Part shown: positions 11,570 to 21,900 of the stretch, piece by piece
How the letters are laid out: the number at the start of each line of letters is the position of its first letter
Numbering within the stretch: the first letter of the stretch is position 1
Assembly (NCBI GenBank): GCA_028023455.1
Contig: JAQFVV010012544.1
Location: forward strand, 1,872,501-1,936,500
Reading direction: 5' to 3'
Source of the DNA: Epiperipatus broadwayi
Taxonomy: Eukaryota; Onychophora; Udeonychophora; Euonychophora; Peripatidae
DNA length: 64,000 nucleotides
Notes under the pieces: model-generated
What the model was told of the DNA's origin: nothing
Seen by the model: the letters and a program-made list of their open reading frames with translations, nothing else
Databases searched by the model: none
Made by a program: the position numbers and the translations under genes

Positions 11570-12778
11570 CATGTTGGGCTGGTTGCAGAGAATAGTTTGA
11601 TATTAACTAAAAGACCTCAATTTATTTTTGAGGCCTTAAGGGAACCAAGCAAGCTGATTTTCTAATGAAAACACTCTGAGTTTAATTATCATTCTTTTCA
11701 GTTCACTGATAGTTCTTAATGGAGTTTTCTTGAAGTCAGGATAAATTTGTGGATAAATGATCTTTTAAATAAATGTTTACAATAATGACAGACAAAACAA
11801 ATATGGTCCTTATTCTTCAGAGTCTGTAAAGACACCAGCCAAGGCAGTGTTTGGTGCCAAACATTGGAATAAGAATACCAGATTGTGGATATAGGCCACC
11901 ATTTAATGACAATCTTTTATTTAGGTAAATAGGTATAACTGCATATCAATTTCAAGTGAAGAAAATATTGCATACTTAAGAAGAATTGTCTGAGATTAAA
12001 TAGAACAATGTTGAACTTTGTAAAATTAAAAGAAATATTGAAAAACCAATCGTTTTAAAAAGTGGGCATGTACTTTATTACAAAGGCCAAATATTAGAAA
12101 CATAAGTGGAGTGTGATTCACTATAAATAAAAAGTGGAAAAACAATATTATAAAGATTGATGATATATCAGTAGTAAGATTACTAAATTTAGATAATTCA
12201 GATTTATACACCAACATGTTTTGATTAATTAAGACGAAGTAGAGGATATTTATGCAAATGTGCAAATAGCTTTTGGTCAAACCAAGCAGTATTTTAAAAT
12301 TATCATCGGAGAAATTAATGATAGAATTGATAAATAATTTAAGGATGAAGTTACTATGGATACATTTAGTTGTAGTGATAGAAATAAAAGAGGATACAGA
12401 CTTGTGAGGTGTGTAGTAAAAGAAAACCATATATTATGATTTTTTTTTTTGAGAAAAATGCTCGATGAGGAAATATCCAAATAAAGTTACAACAGAATTA
12501 GATAATATTTTGGCTGTCAAAAAAATATATATTTTAAGATCGTAAAGTTTTTAATAGATTCAACACAGGAAGTGACCCTTGATTAGTGAAATGTAAGATA
12601 CATGTTTAGCATTTGATGTTTGAAAAATACTTCAGTAAATTTAAATAAAAGTCCTTATGAAAAAGCAGAAATTTGCCAGTAAATTTTTCATTGAGACATA
12701 AGAATATTTTAAGAAAAGAATGAATATGAAAATTGTTTGAAATGTTCTATTAAATAGATTTGAATATCTGGTTTTGTA
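11570..12778 (+). pseudogene. RTE-type LINE relic, 5' region and endonuclease part
   Basis: It matches the 5' untranslated region and endonuclease half of the LINE at 55506-58810. The landmarks GAGGCCTTAAGGGAACC, ATGACAGACAAAA (start codon region, 11796), AAAGTGGGCATGTACTTTATTACAAAGG (as 20-base pieces from 12058), AAGTGGAGTGTGATTCACTA and ATAAAAAGTGGAAAAACAAT appear in order. Many stops and indels remain, so it is long dead. The 134-codon minus-strand frame at 12026-12430 is an antisense shadow. The relic breaks off near 12778, and a later part of the same LINE reappears at 14815. The copy is useful because it shows how far upstream the LINE family's 5' end extends. Confidence 0.75.
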
Positions 12779-12929
12779 AAATTATTTTTAAAAAAATAAT
12801 TATAATTTAAGAAAATATAATTGTAGAATAATATGGCAATGTATAAAATATCTCAAATAATTTAAATCAATAACAAACAATATAGTCTTCTATTTTAAAA
12901 ATAGCCCATTAATTTCAATATATATATAT
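12779..12929. other. AT-rich junction
   Basis: A-rich sequence with a TA run at about 12918-12934, between the LINE relic and the 1-kb inverted repeat. Confidence 0.5.
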
Positions 12930-13040
12930 ATATACAAAACAAACCATGTACAAACTTCTTTTTGATAAATCTTGATTTATTATGTGAACTATTATAAAGT
13001 ACAAAAAATATTCCAACATTTTAACTACATTTTTTTGTAG

Positions 13041-13140
13041 TCTTTTTTTTTTTCATATGTCATAGCATCGGCCAGGAGGCGAACCTGCAACCAACTGCTT
13101 GCTTGCAAGGCGGCTGCGCTGACCTCTCAGTTAACAACGC
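13041..13140 (-). repeat. tRNA-derived SINE unit 2
   Basis: Minus strand 13140 to 13065 is a 76-base tRNA-like sequence: GCGTTGTTAACTGAGAGG at the 5' side, B-box-like GCAGGTTCGCC, and a CTTGCAA anticodon-loop-like segment. It is followed by GACATATG and a run of A. The stems pair poorly. The same GACATATG-A(n) tail follows the next unit, so both are copies of one short SINE design rather than tRNA genes. Confidence 0.65.
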
Positions 13141-13202
13141 TTGACAAAAATAAAGTTCGGCATCAATAATATTTGTTTTTTGTTTTTTTTTCATATGTCA
13201 AA

Positions 13203-13273
13203 GCGTTGACTGGGAAACGAACCCGAACCAGCCGCTTGGAAGACAGCTATGCTAACCACTAGGCCACCAACGC
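13203..13273 (-). tRNA. tRNA-Gly(TCC)-like head of a SINE
   Basis: 71 bases on the minus strand, 13273 to 13203. The acceptor stem GCGTTGG pairs with TCAACGC (one G-T). The D region TAGTGGTTAGCAT is typical of tRNA-Gly. The anticodon stem GCTGT/GCGGC closes the loop CTTCCAA, giving anticodon TCC. The T arm is TCGGG-TTCGTTT-CCCAG, with one mismatch and T in place of the usual A in the loop. The 3' end runs into TTTGACATATG and an A run (to about 13184). That tail is shared with the neighbouring unit, so it is most likely a SINE or tRNA pseudogene and not a working gene. Confidence 0.6.
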
Positions 13274-13927
13274 ACAAACAATAAATATAAATACAAATAT
13301 TCCACAATAATCCAATACGTATAACAATTACAAATCACTCTCACCTTAAAACTCTTCTAATGAACAATCTTAAATTTCCATTACATTCGTTTCTTAAATA
13401 CCTTCCTTAAAATAATCCCTTATAATTATTTAATTAAATCAACCTATTATTTTATTTTGTTTCACTTAACAACCTATTCATTACAGGTTTCATTTTATTA
13501 ATATAAATTCCTTCTTTTTTAATCATGAAAAAAGAAATTTATATTAATGAAATGAAACCTGTAAGGAATAGGGTTTTAATTGAAAAAAAAAGTAAATAAT
13601 AGATTGACTTAATTAAAAAATTATAAGGGATTATTTTAAGAAAGATATTTAAAAGAGGAATGTAGTAAACATTTAAGATTGTTTGTTAGAAGAGTTTTAA
13701 GGTAAGAGTTATTTGTATTTGTTATACATATTAGATTATTGTGGAATATTTGTATTTATATTTATTGTTTTTTTAAATATATTTTTAATAGTTTTTTGAT
13801 AAAGTCTATAAAAGAATATAGTTGAAATGTTGGAGTATTTTTTGTACTTTATAATAGTCCATATAACAAATCAAGATTTATAAAGCAGTTTACATGTGGT
13901 TTGTTTTGCATATATATAAACCTTTAT

Positions 13928-14805
13928 CCCTCTTAGCGATGGCAATTGGTTCTCCAAAACTCATCGTTAAGCAAGAATATTGTATACAGAATATATATTT
14001 ACAATGGGGGTCTATGAGAAAAAAATTGATCGGTTTCTAAAGCCAAAAAATTTCACTAACTTGGGAATAAAGTACATATTAAATAAATTATTTATCAAAT
14101 GCAGTGTACATGTAAACTGTACTGTATCTAAAAAGAAAAGTTTTATATCACTAGGAAAAAAATGCGCACTTTCTCTGTTTAAAAAGTACAGTACAGCAAA
14201 AAGAAAGAGAAAGTGAAACTAAATTTTAATTGAAGTTTTTATATTCTCCCAAGTTTTTCATCGTAATGAAAAAAAAATCCATACTGAAGTGCATTTTTTT
14301 TTTTAAAAAAAAGATCAAATAGCGCATATATTTATATTACTGTACATTTATGTTTATTACTTATGTGAAATTCTTAAAATTAAAAAAGCAATGTTTAATT
14401 ATAAATTATTTAATTGAACATAAAGACTTATTACTGTACACCAGAGTAACAAAATGCGTATGGGTCTGTAAATCAGTCAACTTTAGAAAATAAAAAAATA
14501 ACTTATTTTAAAAGAAAAAAAAATCTAACTGTACTAATTTTCTAAAACATATGCTAAGTTTATTTTTCTTTTATTTTATATTTGCTATAATCGATTGTTT
14601 TTTGGGTAAAATGACTTTAAAATATTTATTCTCTGACATCATCAGTGACGCAAAATTCAAGTTATGTCAAAAAATTTAAAAAAAAAAAAATTCCCAATCG
14701 TTATAGTGAATAATCGATTGTAAATCAAAGTAGTGGGTACAAATTGATGATGATCGCTATTGTGAAATATCGCTAAGTAGCCAATTGCTAAATGAGGTCT
14801 AGATA
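13928..14805. mobile_element. possible MITE between TA runs
   Basis: The left part reads CCTCTTAGCGATGGCAATTGG at 13931. The right part, on the other strand from about 14799, reads CCTCATTTAGCAATTGGCTA followed by CTTAGCGAT. The two ends thus share TTAGCGAT and GCAATTGG motifs in inverted subterminal positions. Several internal TCGATTG and CGATTGT motifs are also inverted. CpG is less rare than in the flanks. The frame at 13980-14216 has no recognisable domain. Ends and superfamily are uncertain. Confidence 0.35.
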
Positions 14806-14814
14806 TATATAATT

Positions 14815-15045
14815 CTACAAAGAATCCTCAACAGTTGTTAGTTTTGCTAAATTAGCCAGTATTTTAAGTGAAGAGGTGAAATATACAATTAAATATATAA
14901 AGAAAGGAAAAGTTATAAGAAATGATAGAAGTATTATTGATATTTTAAAAGAAAAAAGTCAAGAAATATAAAACTTGTTTGTATAGTTATATAATTAAAG
15001 ATGTACCAAAAGAATGGAAAAATTCAATAGTAGTTATTATCATCA
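14815..15045 (+). pseudogene. RTE-type LINE relic, start of reverse transcriptase region
   Basis: It matches the segment of the 55506-58810 LINE encoding the stretch before the reverse transcriptase core. The shared steps are GCCAGTATTTTAAGTGAAGA, AAGAAAGGAAAAG, ATAATTAAAGATGTACC and AAAAGAATGGAAAAATTCA in the same order and spacing. Frames are broken. With the relic ending at 12778 it probably forms one ancient copy split by later insertions and missing a few hundred bases. Confidence 0.65.
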
Positions 15046-15099
15046 ATAGAATTCTGCCCTTTGGACAAATCCAGAGAGTAGTCAGTCACGTAACAAGTT

Positions 15100-15250
15100 T
15101 ATCCATATCTTCATTCATTCTTTTTATTGCCCATGTTGGCCTTAAGTCAATCTGACCCCTCACATATAGGATCATAATATGTCCATTTAAATATACAGAA
15201 GAAGAATGGGCAGAATACGAACTGAATATATAATATTTAAATGTATGTAT
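15100..15250 (+). repeat. dispersed repeat family R
   Basis: Landmarks CCATGTTGGCCTTAAGTCAA and TTTAAATATACAGAAGAAGA recur in reverse at 34135-34260. No coding potential. Confidence 0.65.
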
Positions 15251-15257
15251 ATTGTTT

Positions 15258-15442
15258 ATATTAAACTTAATGTTATAAGAAGATATTTGAACTCAGACTT
15301 TCAAGCTCCTCATAGTTATCCACTCAATCTTATACAACTGATACACATAACTACATACACATGAAAAAGATGAATGATCTTCAATATATGTATTTTATGC
15401 TAAACCAACACTCATCAGTTGGACCAGATTGCCATCTCCCAT
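15258..15442 (-). repeat. SINE-like family S copy
   Basis: Minus-strand copy of the family best seen at 34255-34565. It shows the reversed landmarks CAGACTTTCAAGCTCCTCA, CTCATCAGTTGGACCAGAT and GCCATCTCCCATATATATAT. A degraded B-box-like GAGTTCAAATA lies at its 3' end. Confidence 0.75.
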
Positions 15443-15454
15443 ATATATATATAT

Positions 15455-16358
15455 TGTAAAGGATGGAAGGATCCACCCTTTCCATTGAAGGGCCATTTAT
15501 GTTTGAAAAAAAAATTCTTTAATTTAGCTTTGATGTAAGAATTTCTATATAGGTAGTTGTTGTTGTTAGTTGTTGTTATTGTTATTTAGTTCATTTTTAT
15601 TTTATTTTTATTCTGATATATGCATTTGTTTGTGATTGTGGAATTTAAATGGCAATGATGATATATATATAAATTCATATATGTATATGTTTATAGATAT
15701 TATATAAATATTAGCATATAAATTGCTGAATATATTTACATTGTATTTTTATTTGGCAATTGTTTAGGATATAGTTTAATGTTTGGTATTTATTTATTTA
15801 TTTTTGTAAACTGCAAAATTGATTTTCTATGTGATATTTTTATTTATTATTAGTATTTTTTTATACTTAAAAAAAATCAACAATTGTAGTGTTGAAGGTT
15901 TGTAAGTTAGCACATGGAGGTTTCAACAATGGTAAGAAATTATTATGACAACAAGGGATAAAAAGATCACTATTGAAGAAGAAGCAAGCAAGGCTTTTAC
16001 TTTAGTCTCATCTAAAAATTTTCTTTTTGGCATAAATACAATTACTGGATTGAGATATAGCATTAGAATGATAGGCTAAAACAAAAAATTTACTATCCAA
16101 GGTTTTGAACCCTTTGCCTATCTTATGTCACATTTAGGATCTAGTGGAAATACACAGATTATTACCAAGCAAGCATCTATAAGCAAACCTTGAAATAAAT
16201 AGCTATTTTAACTTTTAAGATTCATTGAATAACTCTAAACTAAATGACCAAATCACTTTATTTCTGTAGCCAATTTTTCAACTCAGATAATATAAATGAA
16301 ATGCTAGGAATTAATTGCTTAAGCAGAAAGTATATGTTATGTACTCATGCATTTGCCA
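15455..16358 (+). repeat. dispersed repeat family D, copy 1 (solo-LTR-like)
   Basis: It starts TGTAAAGGATGG directly after a TA run and shares ordered blocks with 42310 onward: GGATCCACCC.TT, TTATTGTTATTTAGTTCAT, ATTTAAATGGCAATGATG and a later CTTAC/CCTATCTTATG block. It ends near 16358 (TTTGCCA) before another TA run. TG...CA termini and about 0.9 kb suggest a solo LTR, but the 3' end is not confirmed by the second copy. No ORF. Confidence 0.5.
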
Positions 16359-16981
16359 ATATATATATATTTTTTTCTTTTAAAGTTATTTCAACTATTA
16401 TGGAATGGCCAAGATGAAAACACTTCAAATAACTAATGAACTATATGGGGTAATTAAATTGATCAATTCTTTTTTTTATTATAATTAATTCTTTTAAGTA
16501 AAATTTATTTACATTTTTTAAATTAGTTTTGAAATAAATATTGTATGTATATAGATAACTTGATATTTAATCAGTCAGTATAATTTAAAATATATTAGTT
16601 TTATAAAGTATGCCAAAAGCAAATTGCATAAACAGACCGAGTATAAATCTCAATTTATAGACAAATGTTTATATACAGTTCATTTATTTGCTAGTATAAA
16701 AAAAACTGTGGTGTTTTAATTTAAACACATTGCATATACATACATATTCTAAGCATGAATGCTGTGCATAATTTAGATTGAGATTATTTGTTTGCATGGT
16801 AATTATTTATGAATTATTTAATAATTTTCTTTATTATTTAATTATTTTTAATTTCATTATCAGATGTGTTTTAAAAGAATAGAGCAGGTTATAGTTATTT
16901 AGCATCAAAGTTGCAGACAGATATTCCCACATGCATTATATAGGAGTTGTTTATATATTTTTTGTTTATCTATAAATGTTA
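16359..16981. other. no gene seen
   Basis: AT-rich sequence with a TA run at its start. Nothing recognisable. Confidence 0.5.
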
Positions 16982-18893
16982 TGTAACACAGGCACATATA
17001 TGTAAGCATTTAATGAAGCCCAGATTAACCCTTTCAACGATTATTATTTAATTGGCCGAATGAGTTAAAAATCAAAACTTGTAATTGGCCAACTCACAAC
17101 TTTAACAAAATCTATTGTTAAAATAGATCACTTTTAATAATATAAATACGTTAGTTCCGTTTGTAAAAAGTATATTACTGAATTCTCAGATTACGAAAGC
17201 AAACGAAAGTCTTTTCAAAAATAAAATTTGATTTATAATTTAAAAAATATTCAATTGCGGTGAAATAAAAGTAACCGCTATTCAACCAACCAAAAAAGAT
17301 TGCTGACGCAATCTTTTTTTTTCACTTTAACGTTACGATCAATATGTAGCAATAAATAAATAATTCTTGGTAATATCTTAACTATTTTTCTAAAATAATT
17401 TGATTTTTAGTATTATTTTATCAATAATAATTTGTAATTCAATTCAAATATTGTTTAAAATGTTGTAAACATTCGTTTATCATTTTCGTAATAAAAATCA
17501 AAACGAACGTAACTTTTTACTTTTTGGCAGCCATTTCCCTTTCTGACAGAAGTGGGACAGCCAATAAGATTAAAGAAAAGTTGGTGAGGAGGCGGTGCTT
17601 TGGTTTTGTTTGACATATATGGTCATTTTTATTGATTTTTTACTTGTAAAATAACTCTGAAGAGGCACCATCTTACAGAACTTTTGATTTTCTTTCGAAT
17701 GACATATCATATGTATACGTGCGATAAAAAGTAGCCGATTTAGAGTGACATCAAATCTTCTCGTTTTTAGACGAGTCATGCATTTTAAGCGTTAATAAAG
17801 CTATGAATTGAGATGTTGAATTTGCAGACTATGATAAAAGCCTTTTATAAATAATAAGCACAAATAGTTGGTACTTGCAGTATAAAAAGAAGTATGATTC
17901 AATGTAAATGAAGCAAATAAATATCTATATAGCATAGTAGAGAAAGAATTCTTATAAAATTTTGGGTTATAATTTTATTAATCGATCCAGCCTTGAGAAA
18001 CATATCTATAATATTAAATTATTAATTCAACAAGTTATTATCAACTTATCTTTTTTATTATTTATTAAAGTTTTATATTTGATAACTAGTGAATGATTTT
18101 TATGCAAACATAAATTCTAATCTTTGCCAATGGTTGGCAAACATTTTTCATATATCTCATGTTGAACTAATATGGAAACTTGAAAAGTAAAACCAATTTT
18201 ATGTGTTCACATATATTTACTACTGTTTAAAAGTTCTAACCACAATTTAGAATAAAGCATATATCAATTGTTTTATAGGAAATAACTTGATGTTTTTATT
18301 TAAATTTACTAGTATCTCTATTTTCTCTTTTCAGTGCAGAAGTCATTAGTTAGTTTGGTAAATTTACAATCAACTAAATAATAATATTAGGTTTTGTTAA
18401 TCACTCATTTAAGCCATCATTAATTGGAATAGCAAGTCATATAATATTTGTTTATAATATAGGTTGGATTCAACAAAATTCCCTTTGCTTCCAATTTGTA
18501 TGTTAGTGAATAATCAAATCATTAATCAAGTTAACCTTTAGAGTAAACCATTTAAGATGCTTTATCATTGTCCTTTAGTATCTAGGTTTATTTTACAAAT
18601 ATCTAGTTGAGGAAATGATTTCAGTAATAAATCAAAACCTGAGATGTATTATAATGGAAGTGAATTGTTCATGTTAATTCGCTCACCATGAATAGGGTGA
18701 TTTAATCTCTCTTTATATGTATATCATGTTCAACTACATTTACCACTCAACCATTAAGATGATTGGATATTCCATTACATTTGGCACCTTGCAACATGTG
18801 GCTTGATTATTGGATTGGTGGTTGTGAGGTATACTATTGCCACATGTGAGCTCAATTAATTAATTGGTTACTGGTTATGGACATTCCATTACA
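16982..18893 (+). repeat. dispersed repeat family F, copy 1, interrupted by a MITE
   Basis: Blocks of this stretch match 45169-46586 in order. Examples are TTTAATGAAGCCCAG (just before 17025), AATAAGCACAAATAG.TGGTAC (17850), ATAGCATAGTAGAGAAAG (17931), GAATAAAGCATATATCA (18251), TTCTCTTTTCAGT (18324) and GGATTCAACAAAATTCCCTT (18467). It ends in ATTCCATTACA at 18893, followed by a TA run and the giant LTR element. Removing 17029-17791 and one TTAA restores collinearity with the other copy. The terminal CA before a TA run suggests an old solo LTR. Confidence 0.55.
17029..17791. mobile_element. piggyBac-like MITE, 763 bp, TTAA duplication
   Basis: It is flanked by TTAA at 17025-17028 and 17792-17795. 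The left end is CCCTTTCAACGATTA; the right end on the other strand is CGCTTAAAATGCATGAC, a weakly matching inverted terminus. TTAA targets and CCC(T)TT starts are known for the piggyBac superfamily. The right end has a subterminal hairpin CTCGTTTTTAGACGAG, and another hairpin (AAAAGATTGC/GCAATCTTTT) lies at 17295-17325. CpG is clearly richer than in the host repeat. The insertion cuts repeat F collinearity exactly at a TTAA, which supports the boundaries. The 69-codon frame at 17570-17779 is too short to be a transposase. Confidence 0.6.
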
Positions 18894-18909
18894 ATATATA
18901 TATATATAT

Positions 18910-21900
18910 TGTGCCCTTGTCTGTAGGTCATAGGTAGGGTAGAAAGGTCAATTATTAAAAAATTTTAAATTTTAAGTTATATTTGTAAGATATATAAATA
19001 ATAATAAGAGAATGAGATTTTATAGTACAATTTAAAGCTAAAAATACCTGGTAGGTAACAGTGTAATAAATTATTTTAAAAGAAAACAGTTAAATAAAGC
19101 TTAATCATATCATTGCTTATGGTTGTGAAAGCTGGCCATATAAAATAATACAGCTATAGATAGTTAAAAGTATATCAATTATTTAGTATAATATTTAAAA
19201 ACTAATAAATTAAATAAATGAAATGTAATGTTATAATTGTATTTAATAATCAAATTTAATAGAGTATAATTTATTAATAAACTGTGGGATGGTGAGAGTT
19301 ATATTTAGTTCTACATTTTAAAATTATTTTCTAAATTTTTTATAAAATATATCAGTTTTGGTAATTTAAACCAAGACGTAAATAAAAAATCATTTTTATA
19401 AAGTTAGTAGACACGTGACCGTATATTAAATACCTTCACACACACTCTTGTTAAAATAATAATAAACTGTGTGAATTTAAAACTAGATATAATTGCCATC
19501 GATCTTTAAAGTGAAAGTTAAAAATATTAAATATTGTTTTAATAATTATTTTAAAACTTAGATGATTTTTTTTATATAAAACTATAATTGAATTTAAAAA
19601 TATTGGTATAAATATTCCAGACATTACGTCATCAATTCTTAATTTTAAAACATCCATTCTGTTATCAAAATAAAATGAATAAATTGTTCGCGCTAAAATA
19701 AATATTAACCAATCAAAGGATGTAAAATTAACAGACAAAAATCTAAGAATTATACAGAGCGGGAGAAGTAATGTGTAAGTGAAAGAGAAAGTAACAAATT
19801 TTTATGGCTGATAACATCGTAGCTGAACAGTAATATAAATTTATAATTTCGGATTTATTCTAAAAGTTATTCTGTAACATATAATATATTTTTGACTACA
19901 GAGATATGTATTGCTAATTTTAAGTTTATCTTACCAGGAAATTTTATTCAAATTTAACCAGAAAGCCTACAGTAACATGGAAGTACAAGAAAAAATATTT
20001 AAAGTGATTGCTGAAAGAAAAATAATGGGAAAGTATCTTAATGCCACTTTAGTTGTGCTCAACCTGAAACTTAATCTTATAACTGAAAGGAATACAATTG
20101 GGACGATATGTGAAAATCTGAAAAAGAAGCTGCTGGTCGTCAAGAACAATTTATGACGATAAATTTACAGAGCTATCTTAAAACTAAGTTATTCTTCTCT
20201 ATGAACAAAATTTTAATATGCGTTCTAGTATCAAGAAAAATAACGGTGGAGAAAGAATGTTTATTTTGTAAAGAAAACATTATTAAAAGATATAGTTCCA
20301 GAATTGTGAAATAAAGGAAAGTAAAAAAGATTAAAGTGCTATAAGTATTTTATGGCAAGGTGCCTAAAACTTTATCTTATTAGAAAAAATATTATAAAGT
20401 ATTCAATGAAGAAAAATGCTTGATCAAAAAATGTTAAAATTAAATTGCTCAACTAAATGAAAATGGATCCATGGAAACCAAAATTTTATTGAAGATTTTA
20501 AAAGTCCGTACAAGATGCATCGGGGGAAACCAGACGCGCGGGAAAAAGCTAGCAGACTATGTTGAAGGAGATATCAAGAATTAATAAGTGTATAAAATAT
20601 TGAGAAAACTAAGGATCATCGTCGATGAAGATTATTAAACAGAGTTATTTTTTTTTATAGAACATTAAGTGACTGAAGAAAAAATAAAGTATATATTTTT
20701 TTTTTAGCTTTACGATGAACAATTTTCAAGCAAGTTCGACAAAGCAGTATCGTAAATATAATTTAATATTTTTATTTGATTGTATTTAAAATATAAAAAT
20801 TCTATATTAGCTTAGGGAAACATATAAACATGAATTTAAGAATAATGAGATTTTAAATATAATAGCTTAATAGAATGATAGAAATATTATTATAAAAATA
20901 AAATGTATGTATGGAAGTTTTAAATATCTACAAGAAGTAATGGAATGGTGAAGCCTTCAGAATACGATCAAGAAGATAGAGATCGTTTTGGTAATTGTGA
21001 TATTATTGATAATGCATAATGTATTTTTTTTAGGTCATCTATTAATGAAGAATGATGTATGAAAGTTTTTAAATTATAAGTACACATTTTATCCAACATT
21101 AAAACATATATTTGAGATAGTAGTAATTTTAAATGTGCATGCAATAAGTTGTTTTAAAAATATAATTAATAATAAGTATCATAATAATTATGTGATTCTT
21201 TTGAACTTTTATGTTGCAAAATCTTCAGATAATTTTAAAATAGTTGGTATATTATAAATATACGAGATAAGTAGTAAAAGATTTTCTTAAGAATAGCTGT
21301 ATAGTTTGAACTAAAAATGAATTTTATTATTGTTAGAAATGTAGACAGAAATTTGTCGATGTACTGCATAGATAAATCTAGAGAAATAAAATCGGATAGT
21401 GACTTGGTAGTACTGGTGTAGAGGAAACCAAGATGATGTTTTTTGCCAAGAAATAAGAAAAATCAAATATTTGGATCATAGTATTTTGTGTGATTTCAGT
21501 ATAGCTAACTAAGTCCTATCACTGAACACATATATTTTGGACAGTGTTTTTTTACGTATTTTTGAAACTTTTTGATGTTTTATAAAGCTGAAGGAATAGC
21601 TTTAGCATCACTCCTATAGTAGAGGTGGATAGACAGATAAAGGTCACTCCTCTATGGTGTTCTTTAAATTCACTGTGCCATCATTGTCAAGTTTTATGAC
21701 GGATAATATTCTAGTTGTTTTGATCCTGCGCATCTATTTTCGCTATCCTTGTTTCATGAATATACATCGTCAGAAAGATATTTTTATAGAAATGATACAT
21801 AAAATAGAAATGAGGCTAGGTTGTCGTTATGTAAGAATAGTTTATTTACTAGAATGAGTTAGAATTGTTATTTTAAAAGTGAAAGTATAAATGTCATAAA

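Larger units (their letters stand above)
12930..13912. mobile_element. 1-kb foldback element with SINE-invaded left arm
   Basis: The left arm begins at about 12933 (AAAACAAACCATGTACAAAC). The right arm ends at about 13912 with the complement GTTTGTTTTGC. They meet at a short spacer near 13517-13526. Inner arms include ACAGGTTTCATTTTATTAAT and its complement, and outer arms include AGTACAAAAAATATTCCAAC and GTTGGAGTATTTTTTGTACT. The left arm is longer because two tRNA-derived units (13041-13273) are present there only. A separate shift occurs around the oligo-T stretch of the right arm. The whole block sits inside an older LINE. No transposase frame is present. Confidence 0.75.

Noticed and set aside
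12026-12430. 134-codon minus-strand frame as a gene.
   Set aside because: It is antisense to a LINE relic whose plus-strand homology to the 57-58 kb endonuclease is clear.
13203-13273. A functional tRNA-Gly(TCC) gene.
   Set aside because: T-arm mismatch, an altered T loop, and the same GACATATG-A(n) tail as the adjacent unit point to a SINE or pseudogene.
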